Shown piece after piece: positions 1 to 8,907 of a DNA stretch of 64,000 nucleotides. A program made the position numbers and the translations under genes. Under the pieces are notes generated by a model, which was not told where the DNA came from, searched no databases, and was given only the letters and a program-made list of their open reading frames with translations. Each line of letters begins with the position of its first letter. Position 1 is the first letter of the stretch. The stretch is from Leeuwenhoekiella aestuarii (GTDB lineage: Bacteria > Bacteroidota > Bacteroidia > Flavobacteriales > Flavobacteriaceae). The DNA is taken from the NCBI RefSeq assembly GCF_004104055.1, contig NZ_QOVJ01000004.1, positions 287,053 to 351,052 on the forward strand, read 5' to 3'.

Positions 1-361
1 ACCGGGCGATATCATCTGAAGGCTTTACCCAGCTTAGATGTAATTCAAAATTTCTGATAGTAATTCCCCGCAATTTCATTTCCTGCGAAAAACTCAACCA
101 GTTGTTTGACTTAGAGCTTACAGGTTTGGGAGCGACCTTTGTACCTGCCTTCTTTTTCCTAATCAATAAACCTTCAAAAACGAGTTTTTTTATAGCCTGC
201 CTTACCGTAGATCGAGAAATCGCTAATCTATTACTAATCTCTACTTCACTGGGTAAAACTTTCCCTTTTTGATATTCCTCCTGTTCAATTAACGCTCTTA
301 ACAACTCTTCAACCTGAGCGTGAAGAGGAACAGGACTTTTGTGATCTACAGTAAATTTCAT
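1..361 (-). CDS. GntR/HutC-family transcriptional regulator (N-terminal part)
   Basis: The gene runs off the left edge; 120 codons are visible, from an ATG at 361 reading left. Residues about 10-75 form a GntR winged helix-turn-helix (LPSEVEISNRLAISRSTVRQ, then an EGLL wing). From about residue 88 the segment SFSQEMKLRG is typical of the start of a UTRA effector-binding domain, so the protein belongs to the HutC subgroup, which usually senses sugars or sugar phosphates. It lies downstream of the susC-susD operon on the same strand, separated by a hairpin terminator, so it probably has its own promoter in 362-479. The ligand cannot be told from the visible part. Confidence 0.88.
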   Translation of the reverse strand, partial: MKFTVDHKSPVPLHAQVEELLRALIEQEEYQKGKVLPSEVEISNRLAISRSTVRQAIKKLVFEGLLIRKKKAGTKVAPKPVSSKSNNWLSFSQEMKLRGITIRNFELHLSWVKPSDDIAR

Positions 362-479
362 AAGCTTGATTAATGAGGTCTTTTTATTTTAATGTATAAA
401 CATAATTCAAATGTAACAATTCAAAAAAAACCATTTAGTATTTCATCAATAAGAAAATGAAGTTTCTTTTTAAATATAA

Positions 480-512
480 AAAGCCACCTATTGAAATCAT
501 ATAGGTGGCTTT
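480..512 (-). terminator. Rho-independent terminator of the susCD operon
   Basis: A 12-bp perfect stem (AAAGCCACCTAT, 480-491, and ATAGGTGGCTTT, 501-512) with a 9-nt loop. Read on the minus strand it is followed by a T-rich tract (TTTTTATATTT). It sits just past the stop codon of the discoidin-like lipoprotein gene. Confidence 0.85.
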
Positions 513-598
513 GGCTAAGTAAGACCTTCATATAAATATTGAAGCCCTTTTCTAATTATAATCTGATTTAAAATAAATCAAAACTTACCGCTAATTCA

Positions 599-1399
599 TT
601 AAAATGGTAAGAGAAATAATCTCCATTCAGACATTTGAAATAAACTTGATCCTCCATTACTCAGCACATTAAATCTGTAAAATTTGTATGCAGTATTGTT
701 ATCAAAATAGAACTCACGAGTCTGTGTACGGTCAGAAAAACTCATATCAGTTCTACTGTCTAAAGTTGTCCAGTTTTCACCATCTTGAGACCCTTGAATT
801 TCCCAGTCTTTAGGATCTCTTCCCGGAGCATCATTTCCTGATGTAAATGAATAATATCCCGCAACAATAGGTTCTTCAAATTCAAGGTTTACCCAAAACG
901 GAGTTACAAATCCAGATAAATACTTAGTGCTTGTATCATTATCTATAAGTTTGGGAGAACCTTCACCACCAGTAGGGCCGTTACTGTTCTCACGGTTAAC
1001 CGAGATCGTACTTTGGTCTGTAATGTCAACAGGAGGGCCTGCAATCACTTTAACAGGAGCTGTAGCAGTTATTGTCTCATCATCTGTTGCAGTTATACTT
1101 AAAACTGTTTCACCAGAACCTGTAGCAGTAAGTGTTACAGATTTATCTTCATTTTGAACCAAATCTGCTACACTAGGATCATCTACCTCCCAAATGTAAT
1201 CACGCTGAGGTGCAACATTGGGTTCAAAAATCGCAGTCACATCTAGCGAATTACCAGATTCTAATAAGATAATGTCATAATTACTAAGGTTAACACCGGT
1301 TTCTATGATATCATCAAACTCTCTTCTTCCCTCACAAGCCGAAAAAGCTATGAGAACGAATAAGAATAATGGTTTTATGTAATTTAATATTGTTTTCAT
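599..1399 (-). CDS. Surface lipoprotein with Ig-like and discoidin-like domains (putative glycan-binding protein)
   Basis: 266 residues. The start at 1399 is chosen because it opens directly onto a lipoprotein signal (hydrophobic stretch, then FSAC with Cys22); a longer in-frame extension would run into susD. Residues about 45-125 resemble a bacterial Ig-like (Big_2) fold (TATGSGETVLSITATD). The C-terminal part, about 140-266, looks like an F5/8 type C (discoidin) module: SPKLIDNDTSTKYL, then FWVNLEFEEP, then DWEIQGSQDGENWTTLD. It is the third gene after susC and susD, 10 bp beyond the susD stop, which is the usual place for a SusE/SusF-like surface glycan-binding protein. The ligand is unknown. 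No catalytic residues were recognised. Confidence 0.8.
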   Translation of the reverse strand: MKTILNYIKPLFLFVLIAFSACEGRREFDDIIETGVNLSNYDIILLESGNSLDVTAIFEPNVAPQRDYIWEVDDPSVADLVQNEDKSVTLTATGSGETVLSITATDDETITATAPVKVIAGPPVDITDQSTISVNRENSNGPTGGEGSPKLIDNDTSTKYLSGFVTPFWVNLEFEEPIVAGYYSFTSGNDAPGRDPKDWEIQGSQDGENWTTLDSRTDMSFSDRTQTREFYFDNNTAYKFYRFNVLSNGGSSLFQMSEWRLFLLPF

Positions 1400-1409
1400 A
1401 ATATGGTGT

Positions 1410-3029
1410 TTAGTATCCAGGATTCTGAACAAGATTAGGGTTTGCTTGTAATTGTCTAAAAGGAATAGGATATAATGTAAGATTAGGATCTCCTGAAGGC
1501 TCATGATCCCACCAAGAATTGGTAGTAAATGCTCCAAAGCGAATTAAATCTGTACGTCGCTTTCCTTCAAAAATAAACTCTCTACCACGCTCTGCAAGAA
1601 GCTCTTCCATAGTAAGAGTTGATGTAGTATAGGCCTCGTCTACCCAATCATCTGCAGTAAAATAACGCACCTTACTTTGATTGATAAGATCTACAGCTTC
1701 TTGAGTTGCATTACCATTATTTAGTCTCATTAATGCTTCGGCCTTGTTGAAATACATCTCGGTGAGTCTATAAATAACATAGTCTCCTTCAAGATAATTA
1801 GGATCATCTTGTGTACCTGAGCGATATTTATGAAAACGCGCTCCACTATTCTCTTCTCCATCTGTCATAGAACCTTCACCAGTTTGTCCTTCGGTATTTC
1901 TACGGATATTATTTACATAAATAAACGGCTGACCATTATATTCTTCTGAACCTAAAATAGGCTCATCTGTACCCAGCTTATACTGTGGACCAAATAAGAA
2001 CCACTCCTGCTTACGGATATCATTTTCCTTATATGCATTGAATGCTGTAGGCACTACCACAAAAGCATTATTACCGCTGTAATTAACATCTAATGCTGCA
2101 GTCATATTAGAGAAGCCCATATAGAAAGACCTCCAGTCATAACCAAAGTCATTTTTACGGCTAAACGGAAACTGAAAAATATTCTCAGGAGAATCTTCAT
2201 TTGTATTATTAAAAGGTCCTAAAGGGTCTTGATCTAATGCTATGTTTCCGGTTAAGGAACCACCGTCTCCGTTGATTACCTTATCAGAATACATAACGCT
2301 TTCTTCCCAACGAGGAGTACCTGACCATACTTCGGCATTAAGGTATAATTCAGATAAAATAGAATATCCTACCGCTCTACTCATACGACCGATTAACTTA
2401 GGTGATAAAGGCTGAAGTTTCTCTACATTTTCGAGTAATTCTTGCTCAATAAATGTAAAAACCTCTTCTCTAGATGCAGTTGCAGGATTATTAGGCTCTC
2501 CTACCGTTGTTACAATAGGTACATTCCCCCACATATCCATAATTTTCATATAGTGATAGGCCCTCAATACTTTAGCTTCTGCTACAATAGAGGCCAATCG
2601 CTCTGGAGTTACCCCAATAGAAGCTGCATCTACAGCTTCTATACTTTCTATTGCTGTATTTACAAAACCTAAACCAGTCCACATCAACCTCCAGGCACTG
2701 TTTAAACGCCCTTCTTGCTCAGTCCACGTATGATAATGCTGTCTAATATGATCTGCATTATCATAACCATGACGGCCTTTTTGTGGCCAAGCTGTCTGAT
2801 CTGCTGAAAGTTCGTTATGATAATAGTAACCATTCTGACCAGACCAGGCTAACCAAGCCTGCATATGAGTAAAAGGTCTTAAATTGGCCTGAACGAGCTC
2901 TAGTTCAGTTTTATAAAAGTTAGATTCTGAAAGTTCAGAGTATGTAGTTTCTTCAAGATCTGTACACCCAATGGTAAGTAACACCCCCATTGCGCAAGCA
3001 GCCTTCTGAAATAAGTTTATCTTTTTCAT
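1410..3029 (-). CDS. susD: SusD/RagB-family glycan-binding lipoprotein
   Basis: 539 residues from the ATG at 3029; an upstream in-frame ATG is less likely because this one starts the signal peptide. Signal peptide ends LLTIGC with Cys22, followed by TDLEE, an acidic tail that fits surface export. The N-terminal SusD region covers about 25-330 (RAYHYMKIMDMWGNVP is the typical TPR helix) and the RagB/SusD C-terminal part follows (YRLTEMYFNKAEALMRLN; ERGREFIFEGKRRTDLIRFG; LYPIPFRQLQANPNLVQNPGY at the end). It caps the SusC porin and captures oligosaccharide on the cell surface. It is co-transcribed with susC, whose stop is 10 bp upstream. The ligand is not predictable from sequence; the locus suggests pectic oligosaccharides. 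Confidence 0.95.
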   Translation of the reverse strand: MKKINLFQKAACAMGVLLTIGCTDLEETTYSELSESNFYKTELELVQANLRPFTHMQAWLAWSGQNGYYYHNELSADQTAWPQKGRHGYDNADHIRQHYHTWTEQEGRLNSAWRLMWTGLGFVNTAIESIEAVDAASIGVTPERLASIVAEAKVLRAYHYMKIMDMWGNVPIVTTVGEPNNPATASREEVFTFIEQELLENVEKLQPLSPKLIGRMSRAVGYSILSELYLNAEVWSGTPRWEESVMYSDKVINGDGGSLTGNIALDQDPLGPFNNTNEDSPENIFQFPFSRKNDFGYDWRSFYMGFSNMTAALDVNYSGNNAFVVVPTAFNAYKENDIRKQEWFLFGPQYKLGTDEPILGSEEYNGQPFIYVNNIRRNTEGQTGEGSMTDGEENSGARFHKYRSGTQDDPNYLEGDYVIYRLTEMYFNKAEALMRLNNGNATQEAVDLINQSKVRYFTADDWVDEAYTTSTLTMEELLAERGREFIFEGKRRTDLIRFGAFTTNSWWDHEPSGDPNLTLYPIPFRQLQANPNLVQNPGY

Positions 3030-3039
3030 GTATTTAATA

Positions 3040-6000
3040 TTAAAAATTAACATTGACACCTGCAGTTACAGTAACTGTTCTTGGGTAGAAGTTTCTATCG
3101 TCAATACCGGGATATAGCCCAGTATCCTGAACTTCTGGATCACGACCTGTGTAACCCGTGAACGTTGCTAGGTTTCTCGCGCTTCCAAAAATACGTAACG
3201 CAGTAAAAGGACTAGCTTCTGAAAGATTGAAATTATAACCTAGCGTAAGGTTATCTAATTTCACAAAATCCCCGCTTTCAAGGTAATAGTCTGAATATTG
3301 CGGAGCCTCACTAATCATACTGTATTGACCCAATGCAGAAGCAAGCACGTTACCTGGTAATAAGCTTGGGTTTCCATAGAATAAGTCTACTGTGTTTAGA
3401 ATATCGTATTTAAACTTACCTCGTAATAATACTGTAAGATCAAAATTCTTATATCTGAAGGTATTTGTTAAAGAAGCGTAATACTTAGGTAAACCATTAC
3501 CTATTATCGCTTTATCCTCTTCAGTCATATCACTCGCTCTCCCTATAGTACCATCTGCTTTATGAAAAAGCCATTGACCATCAACTGTAAAACCGGCAAA
3601 GCGTTTTCCATAAAAGTTTCCTATAGGTCCTCCTTCAGTATTTCTAATCGCATTTCCTAAATTTCCCGGGTTTCCTATATTACCACCATAGAGCTCACTA
3701 ACTGAGAAAATTTGGTTTGAAAGTGTAGTAAGTTCGTTTTGCTGATAACTACCTACAAGATCTACACTCCACTTAAAATCACCATCATCAATTACTCTAT
3801 AGTTAAGTGCTACTTCAACACCATTATTAGTAATATTCCCTACGTTAGTATAAATACTTCCCTGTACAAACGGAGGTTGAGGCACGTCATAGCTTAGCAA
3901 TAAGTCTTCAGTACGTCGGGTATAGTAATCTATAGACCCACTTAATTTATTATATAAAATACCGAAATCAAGACCTATGTTGAATTCTTTTTTAGTCTCC
4001 CATTTTAGATCTGGATTTGGGTTTTTGACCGGTCCATACGTTTGATAATAGGTAGCTCCATCAGCACCGTCTAAAAAAACCGGATATTTACCACCTGTGC
4101 CTAAGGTTACAATAGACTGATAATTGGGGATTCCCTGGTTACCGGTAATACCATAGCCTGCACGCAGCTTTAAATTATTTAACCAGGTTGCATCCTGCAC
4201 AAAATCTTCATCAGAAATCAACCAAGCACCAGATATCGCAGGGAAACTTGCCCATTTATTATTGGCTCCAAAACGTGAAGAACCCTCATGTCGTACAGAA
4301 GCCTGAAGAAAATAACGATCCTTATAATTATAACTTAATCTCGTGAAGTAAGCTATAAGTGTATTGTCTTCCTTAAAACTAGAAAGATTAGGTCTTGGTA
4401 AATCTGTATCTGTAATTGCATTTCCTGCTCCAAAATTCCAATCTTCAAAACCATCTGTAGTAAAACCACTATTATCCATCGAGTAGTTTTCGGTAGTTGA
4501 ATATTGATAGCTATACCCCCCCAAAAGCTCAAAACTATTTTCACCTATATCTTTAGAAAATGTCATAGTAGGCTCAACCGTCTGTGTAAAATCTAGATGG
4601 CTTCCTTTGTAGGCATAACCCGTCCCAAAATAAGGACTACCCGTATTGTATTGCTGATAATCCTGAGTAGAACGGTAAAAACGATCATCCCAAGAATTTC
4701 TTTGGTAAGAACCAAAAACTGAAGCAATCAAACCAGGAAAAATTTCATACCCTACTTTTACATCTCCAGAAAATGTAAGTTGTTTACGCTGATTAAATCG
4801 GTTTGCATATTCAGAAAAAGGATTGTATCCGTTTTCTGGTTGGTAAAATCCATAACGCCCTTGATTGAATAAAACACCTTCTTCTGAAGTATTAAACGGT
4901 GCATAAATAGGCGCAGTAGGATTCCAATCAGTAACAATACCAAATTGACCACCACCTAATAGATTTGCATCATTAATATTAACAGCAGCACTTGATGAAA
5001 AGGTTAATTTGTCATCAAAACCCGTCTGATTAAAACTTGCACGTACACCAAATTCTTCTCGACCATTTTCAAGTGCTATTCCTTGAGAATCTTTATAATA
5101 CAGCGAAGCTCTATAATTACCGGTCTCACCACCACCCGAAGCTACAAAGTTGTGGTATTGTGTAAGATTTGACTTGTTTATTAACTCATCAAAAATATCT
5201 GTAGAAGCTCCTAAGTCGTTATTTGCACCTATAATCCCATCGGCAATTGCTTCTCTAAATTGATCAGCAGATAAAAAATCTGGTTTACTATTCACATAAT
5301 CTCGTGAAACAAAAGTTGAGTAATTAAAAGTACTTACTCCTTTTTTACCTTTTTTAGTAGTAATTAAGATAACACCATTTGTACCCCGAGTACCATAAAT
5401 TGCTGCCGCAGCACCATCTTTTAACACATCAAAAGACTCTATATCATTTTGCTGAAGTAAATCAAGATTCCCTCCAGGAATACCATCAATTACGATAAGT
5501 GGTGAAGTTGACCCTGTAATTGAAGTAACTCCTCTAAGCTGAATTGCTGTCCCGCCATTAGGATTGTTACCGCCAGCTCTTGTTATTTGAAGACCTGCAA
5601 CTTTACCCTGAATCAATTCTACAGCTGAAGATACAACACCTTGATTAAAATCTTCAGTTTCTACCTTAGTAACCGCCGTTGATACAGCTTTACGTTCTTG
5701 AGAACCGTAACCTATCAAAACAACTTCGTCTAGGGATTGCTCATCAGATTCCATCGTTATAGTTAATGAATTTTGAGTACCTACCACCTGCTCAGTAGTG
5801 GTCATCCCAACATAAGAAAATTCTAATACCGAATTATTAGATGCTACATCAATACTAAAGTTCCCATCAAAATCAGTCGCCACACCATTAGTGGTTCCTT
5901 TTTCCTTAACCGTAACTCCCGGAAGAGGCATCCCCCCAGAGTCTGTGACTGTCCCGGTCACGGTCTTACTTCCTTGCGCAAGTATGTTTTGAGTGGTGAT

Positions 6001-6054
6001 CATACCCATCGCACAGAAGAAAATCATAATAAATTTTCTTAGTTTTTTGTTCAT
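3040..6054 (-). CDS. susC: SusC/RagA-family TonB-dependent outer-membrane transporter
   Basis: 1004 residues, normal for the family. Signal peptide 1-26 (ends ILAQG), then a carboxypeptidase-D-like regulatory domain (about 30-110, VTDSGGMPLPGVTVKEKG), a TonB-box-like stretch (SLDEVVLIGYG) and a plug domain (about 115-240, VLKDGAAAAIYGTRGTNGVI). The rest is the beta-barrel, ending in aromatic NVNF. It imports oligosaccharides held by the neighbouring SusD using TonB energy. It is first in a three-gene operon. Its upstream region carries three palindromes of the type TAAAACGTTTTA, so it is probably under a LacI-type regulator. It is the only SusC in the window, so it may serve several of the enzyme blocks. 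Confidence 0.97.
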   Translation of the reverse strand: MNKKLRKFIMIFFCAMGMITTQNILAQGSKTVTGTVTDSGGMPLPGVTVKEKGTTNGVATDFDGNFSIDVASNNSVLEFSYVGMTTTEQVVGTQNSLTITMESDEQSLDEVVLIGYGSQERKAVSTAVTKVETEDFNQGVVSSAVELIQGKVAGLQITRAGGNNPNGGTAIQLRGVTSITGSTSPLIVIDGIPGGNLDLLQQNDIESFDVLKDGAAAAIYGTRGTNGVILITTKKGKKGVSTFNYSTFVSRDYVNSKPDFLSADQFREAIADGIIGANNDLGASTDIFDELINKSNLTQYHNFVASGGGETGNYRASLYYKDSQGIALENGREEFGVRASFNQTGFDDKLTFSSSAAVNINDANLLGGGQFGIVTDWNPTAPIYAPFNTSEEGVLFNQGRYGFYQPENGYNPFSEYANRFNQRKQLTFSGDVKVGYEIFPGLIASVFGSYQRNSWDDRFYRSTQDYQQYNTGSPYFGTGYAYKGSHLDFTQTVEPTMTFSKDIGENSFELLGGYSYQYSTTENYSMDNSGFTTDGFEDWNFGAGNAITDTDLPRPNLSSFKEDNTLIAYFTRLSYNYKDRYFLQASVRHEGSSRFGANNKWASFPAISGAWLISDEDFVQDATWLNNLKLRAGYGITGNQGIPNYQSIVTLGTGGKYPVFLDGADGATYYQTYGPVKNPNPDLKWETKKEFNIGLDFGILYNKLSGSIDYYTRRTEDLLLSYDVPQPPFVQGSIYTNVGNITNNGVEVALNYRVIDDGDFKWSVDLVGSYQQNELTTLSNQIFSVSELYGGNIGNPGNLGNAIRNTEGGPIGNFYGKRFAGFTVDGQWLFHKADGTIGRASDMTEEDKAIIGNGLPKYYASLTNTFRYKNFDLTVLLRGKFKYDILNTVDLFYGNPSLLPGNVLASALGQYSMISEAPQYSDYYLESGDFVKLDNLTLGYNFNLSEASPFTALRIFGSARNLATFTGYTGRDPEVQDTGLYPGIDDRNFYPRTVTVTAGVNVNF

Positions 6055-6111
6055 AATTGTTTTCTTGTTTTTCGGAATTTTAATTCCAATTGTTTCACAT
6101 GTTTATTTATT

Positions 6112-6168
6112 AAAACGTTTTTACAACGTTAAAGTAAAACGTTTTAGCAATTTTAATAAAACGTTTTA
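6112..6168. promoter_or_regulatory. Triple LacI-type operator in the susC/GMC intergenic region
   Basis: Three copies of the palindromic core AAAACGTTTT (6112-6121; TAAAACGTTTTA at 6135-6146 and 6157-6168), with centres 24 and 22 bp apart, about two helical turns. A weaker ACAACGTTAA lies between the first two. The central CG flanked by A and T runs fits operators of LacI-family repressors. The site lies 58 to 114 bp upstream of susC and about 145 bp upstream of the divergent GMC gene, so it could control both. No LacI-family gene is in this window. Confidence 0.7.
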
Positions 6169-6311
6169 CTATAATTGCAATGAAAATGGTTAAATTTAGA
6201 TAAATTAACATAATAGATGTTTTTAACAAGTAATTATTGATATTCGGCAATTATTGTGATTTTATATGCCAAATAATTAAACATAATTTAAATTTTTAGT
6301 ATCCTTACTTT

Positions 6312-8030
6312 ATGCAAATAAAAGAATCATCAAAAATCTACGATGTCATCATTGTCGGCTCTGGTGCCGGGGGTGGTATGGCAACAAAAGTTCTGGCAGA
6401 TGCCGGACTCAAGGTTGCAGTGGTAGAAGCAGGTCCTTATTTTGACCCTGCCGCCCCAGAACAACGCACTCAATTAAAATGGCCTTATGAGTCTCCCAGA
6501 CGTGGTGCTTCTAACCGAAGACCTTTTGGTGATTTTGACAGTGCATACGGTGGTTGGGAGATAGAAGGAGAACCTTATACTCAAAAAGATGACACGCAGT
6601 TTGACTGGTTTAGATCTAGAATGCTGGGTGGGCGTACCAATCACTGGGGGCGTATTTCTTTGCGTTTTGGAGAGCGAGATTTTAAACATTATAGCTATGA
6701 TGGACACGGTGATGACTGGCCTATAGGTTATGAGGATGTCAAGCCTTATTACGACAAAGTAGATAAACTTATAGGTGTTTTTGGTACTAAAGAAAATATA
6801 GAAAATGAGCCTGATGGCTTTTTCTTACCCCCACCCAAACCCAGACTTCACGAACTTTTCTATATAAAAGGAGCACGTAAATCTAACATACCAGTGATTC
6901 CATCACGTATGTCTATGCTTACTAAAAAGATAAATGAAGATCGTGGTATTTGTTTTTATTGTGGGCAATGCTCTCGTGCGTGTGCGGTATATGCTGATTT
7001 TTCTGCAGGAACATGTTTGATCTTTCCTGCTCAAAAAAGTGGAGGTCAGATTGATCTTTTCGTGAATTCTATGGTACGTGAAGTAACCACAAATGAAGAA
7101 GGAAAAGCTACTGGGGTTTCTTACATTAGCAAAGACGATCGTAAAGAATATAAACTCAAAGGCCGTGTCGTTGTGCTAGCAGCTTCTGCTTGTAGTTCTG
7201 CGCGAATTCTTTTAAACTCAAAAAGTGAGCAACATCCTAATGGTTTGGGTAATAGCAGTGATATGGTAGGTCGATATTTGCACGACTCTACCGGCGCTAG
7301 CCGTTCAGCTTTTATTCCAGATTTAATGAACCGGGATACCTATAATGAAGATGGTGTAGGCGGAATGCACGTATACACACCTTGGTGGGGCGATAATAAG
7401 AAACTGAATTTCCCTCGTGGATATCATATTGAAGTTTGGGGAGGTCTGGGAATGCCAAGCTATGGTTTTGGTTTTAACCCTAATGACCTCAACCGCTTTT
7501 TTAATCAGAAAGTTGGCGGCTATGGAAACAGTCTTCGTAAAGATATCAAAAAATATTACGGCTCTACAATAGGTATGGCTGGCCGTGGTGAGTCTATCGC
7601 TATGAAAGACAATTATTGCGAGATAGATCCTACCACGGTAGATGAGTTTGGTATTCCTGTGCTTCGTTTTAATTATAAATGGTCTGAACACGAAGTTAAC
7701 CAAGCCAAACATATGAACGATTCTTTTGAAGAAATTGTGCACAATATGGGAGGTACTATGCTACAAGATGCTCCTTCAAAAGCGTCTAATTACGGATTAG
7801 AAAATCCTGGACGTATCATTCACGAGGTAGGAACCACCCGTATGGGAAGCGATCCTAAAACTTCAGTAGTAAATGAATTTCAACAATTGCACGATGTAGA
7901 CAATGTGTTTATAGTAGACGCCGGTCCTTTTGTATCTCAAGCCGATAAGAATCCAACCTGGACTATTTTGGCGCTTTCGTGGAGAGCTTCAGACTACATC
8001 ATAGAACAACTTAAACAGCAAAATATTTAG
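6312..8030 (+). CDS. GMC-family FAD-dependent sugar dehydrogenase with Fe-S cysteine motif
   Basis: 572 residues, no signal peptide. FAD-binding GSGAGG at residues 16-21 and the GMC C-terminal domain near the end (HEVGTTRMGSD; NPTWTILALSWRASDYI) show a glucose-methanol-choline type oxidoreductase. Cysteines 214, 217, 220 and 224 have the spacing CxxCxxCxxxC, with another at 235. The position agrees with the iron-sulfur cluster known in FAD-glucose dehydrogenase large subunits. The next gene, 3 bp on, encodes the small subunit, so the pair should act as a membrane-linked dehydrogenase. Given the neighbouring DUF1080 hydrolase, I infer C3 oxidation of a glycoside. The large subunit may be carried out by Tat with its partner. 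The electron acceptor is not encoded nearby. Confidence 0.88.
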   Translation: MQIKESSKIYDVIIVGSGAGGGMATKVLADAGLKVAVVEAGPYFDPAAPEQRTQLKWPYESPRRGASNRRPFGDFDSAYGGWEIEGEPYTQKDDTQFDWFRSRMLGGRTNHWGRISLRFGERDFKHYSYDGHGDDWPIGYEDVKPYYDKVDKLIGVFGTKENIENEPDGFFLPPPKPRLHELFYIKGARKSNIPVIPSRMSMLTKKINEDRGICFYCGQCSRACAVYADFSAGTCLIFPAQKSGGQIDLFVNSMVREVTTNEEGKATGVSYISKDDRKEYKLKGRVVVLAASACSSARILLNSKSEQHPNGLGNSSDMVGRYLHDSTGASRSAFIPDLMNRDTYNEDGVGGMHVYTPWWGDNKKLNFPRGYHIEVWGGLGMPSYGFGFNPNDLNRFFNQKVGGYGNSLRKDIKKYYGSTIGMAGRGESIAMKDNYCEIDPTTVDEFGIPVLRFNYKWSEHEVNQAKHMNDSFEEIVHNMGGTMLQDAPSKASNYGLENPGRIIHEVGTTRMGSDPKTSVVNEFQQLHDVDNVFIVDAGPFVSQADKNPTWTILALSWRASDYIIEQLKQQNI

Positions 8031-8033
8031 ATT

Positions 8034-8747
8034 ATGGATAGAAGAGACAGTTTAAAATCTATGTTTTTAGGTTCTCTAGGAACCGGTCTTTTTCTTACTG
8101 GATGCAATACTGATGTGTCTGCTCCAACTCCAGAAATTGCAAAAGCAGCTGAAGATTATTTTGGCCGAACCCCTGAAGAAGCTGCATTAATAGAAGAACT
8201 GAATTCTGAACAGTTTTTTAATGAGCACGAGATGGAAACCTTAAATATTTTGTGTGCGCTCATTTTACCGGCAAACGATGAGTACGGGAGTGCTACAGAT
8301 GCCGGGGTACCTGATTTTTTAGAGTTTATTGTTAAGGATATGCCCCATTTAAAAACTCCAATACGCGGGGGATTGATGTGGCTGGATCACGCTTCTAATT
8401 CCAAATTTAATACTGAATTTAAAGAGGCATCTGAAGAAAACCAAAAAGCTATTCTTGATACCGTAGCTTTTCCTGATCCTGATAAGCCCGGTTGGGAACA
8501 ACCCGTACAAGTACAGTTTTTCTCTTTGATGCGAAATCTTACGATGACAGGATATTATACTTCAGAAATGGGTATTAAAGATCTGGACTATAAAGGAAAT
8601 CAACCAAACATTTGGGATGGTGTTCCCGAAGAAGTTTTACAAAAGCACGGCGTAAGCTACGATCCGGAGTGGATTGCAAAATGTGTTGATCAAAGTCAGC
8701 GTGGGGTTACAGCAGAATGGGACGATGAGGGAAATTTAATCACCTAA
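8034..8747 (+). CDS. Gluconate 2-dehydrogenase subunit 3-like small subunit (Tat lipoprotein)
   Basis: 237 residues. The N-terminus has a twin-arginine start (MDRRDSLKSMF), a hydrophobic stretch and a lipobox LTGC with Cys24, so it should be a Tat-exported lipoprotein. The body, about 65-215, fits the gluconate 2-dehydrogenase subunit 3 family (HEMETLNILCALILP; AGVPDFLEFI; FFSLMRNLTMTGYYTSEMG). Such subunits escort and anchor GMC dehydrogenases; the large subunit ends 3 bp upstream without a signal of its own. The end FEKL-type tail is absent. A strong bidirectional terminator follows at 8769-8797. Confidence 0.85.
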   Translation: MDRRDSLKSMFLGSLGTGLFLTGCNTDVSAPTPEIAKAAEDYFGRTPEEAALIEELNSEQFFNEHEMETLNILCALILPANDEYGSATDAGVPDFLEFIVKDMPHLKTPIRGGLMWLDHASNSKFNTEFKEASEENQKAILDTVAFPDPDKPGWEQPVQVQFFSLMRNLTMTGYYTSEMGIKDLDYKGNQPNIWDGVPEEVLQKHGVSYDPEWIAKCVDQSQRGVTAEWDDEGNLIT

Positions 8748-8768
8748 TAAAGTTTTAGCTATAGCACA

Positions 8769-8797
8769 CAAAAGCCTCCTGTATCAGGAGGCTTTTG
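8769..8797. terminator. Bidirectional terminator
   Basis: Perfect 13-bp stem (CAAAAGCCTCCTG, 8769-8781, and CAGGAGGCTTTTG, 8785-8797) with a TAT loop; A and T runs at the stem ends give a T tract on both strands. It ends the plus-strand GMC pair and can also end the convergent Gfo/Idh/MocA operon. Confidence 0.9.
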
Positions 8798-8907
8798 TAT
8801 TTATAAAAGAATTTAATGACTCTAGTAAACTCTACCTTAAGGAAAAACCGTGAAGCTTTTAAAGCTCGATTATCGAGTAAAACCTAGGATAAATTAAAGT
8901 TGAACGA

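Noticed and set aside
7323..7742. 139-codon frame on the minus strand
   Set aside because: It is fully antisense to the GMC dehydrogenase, which has clear family motifs throughout.
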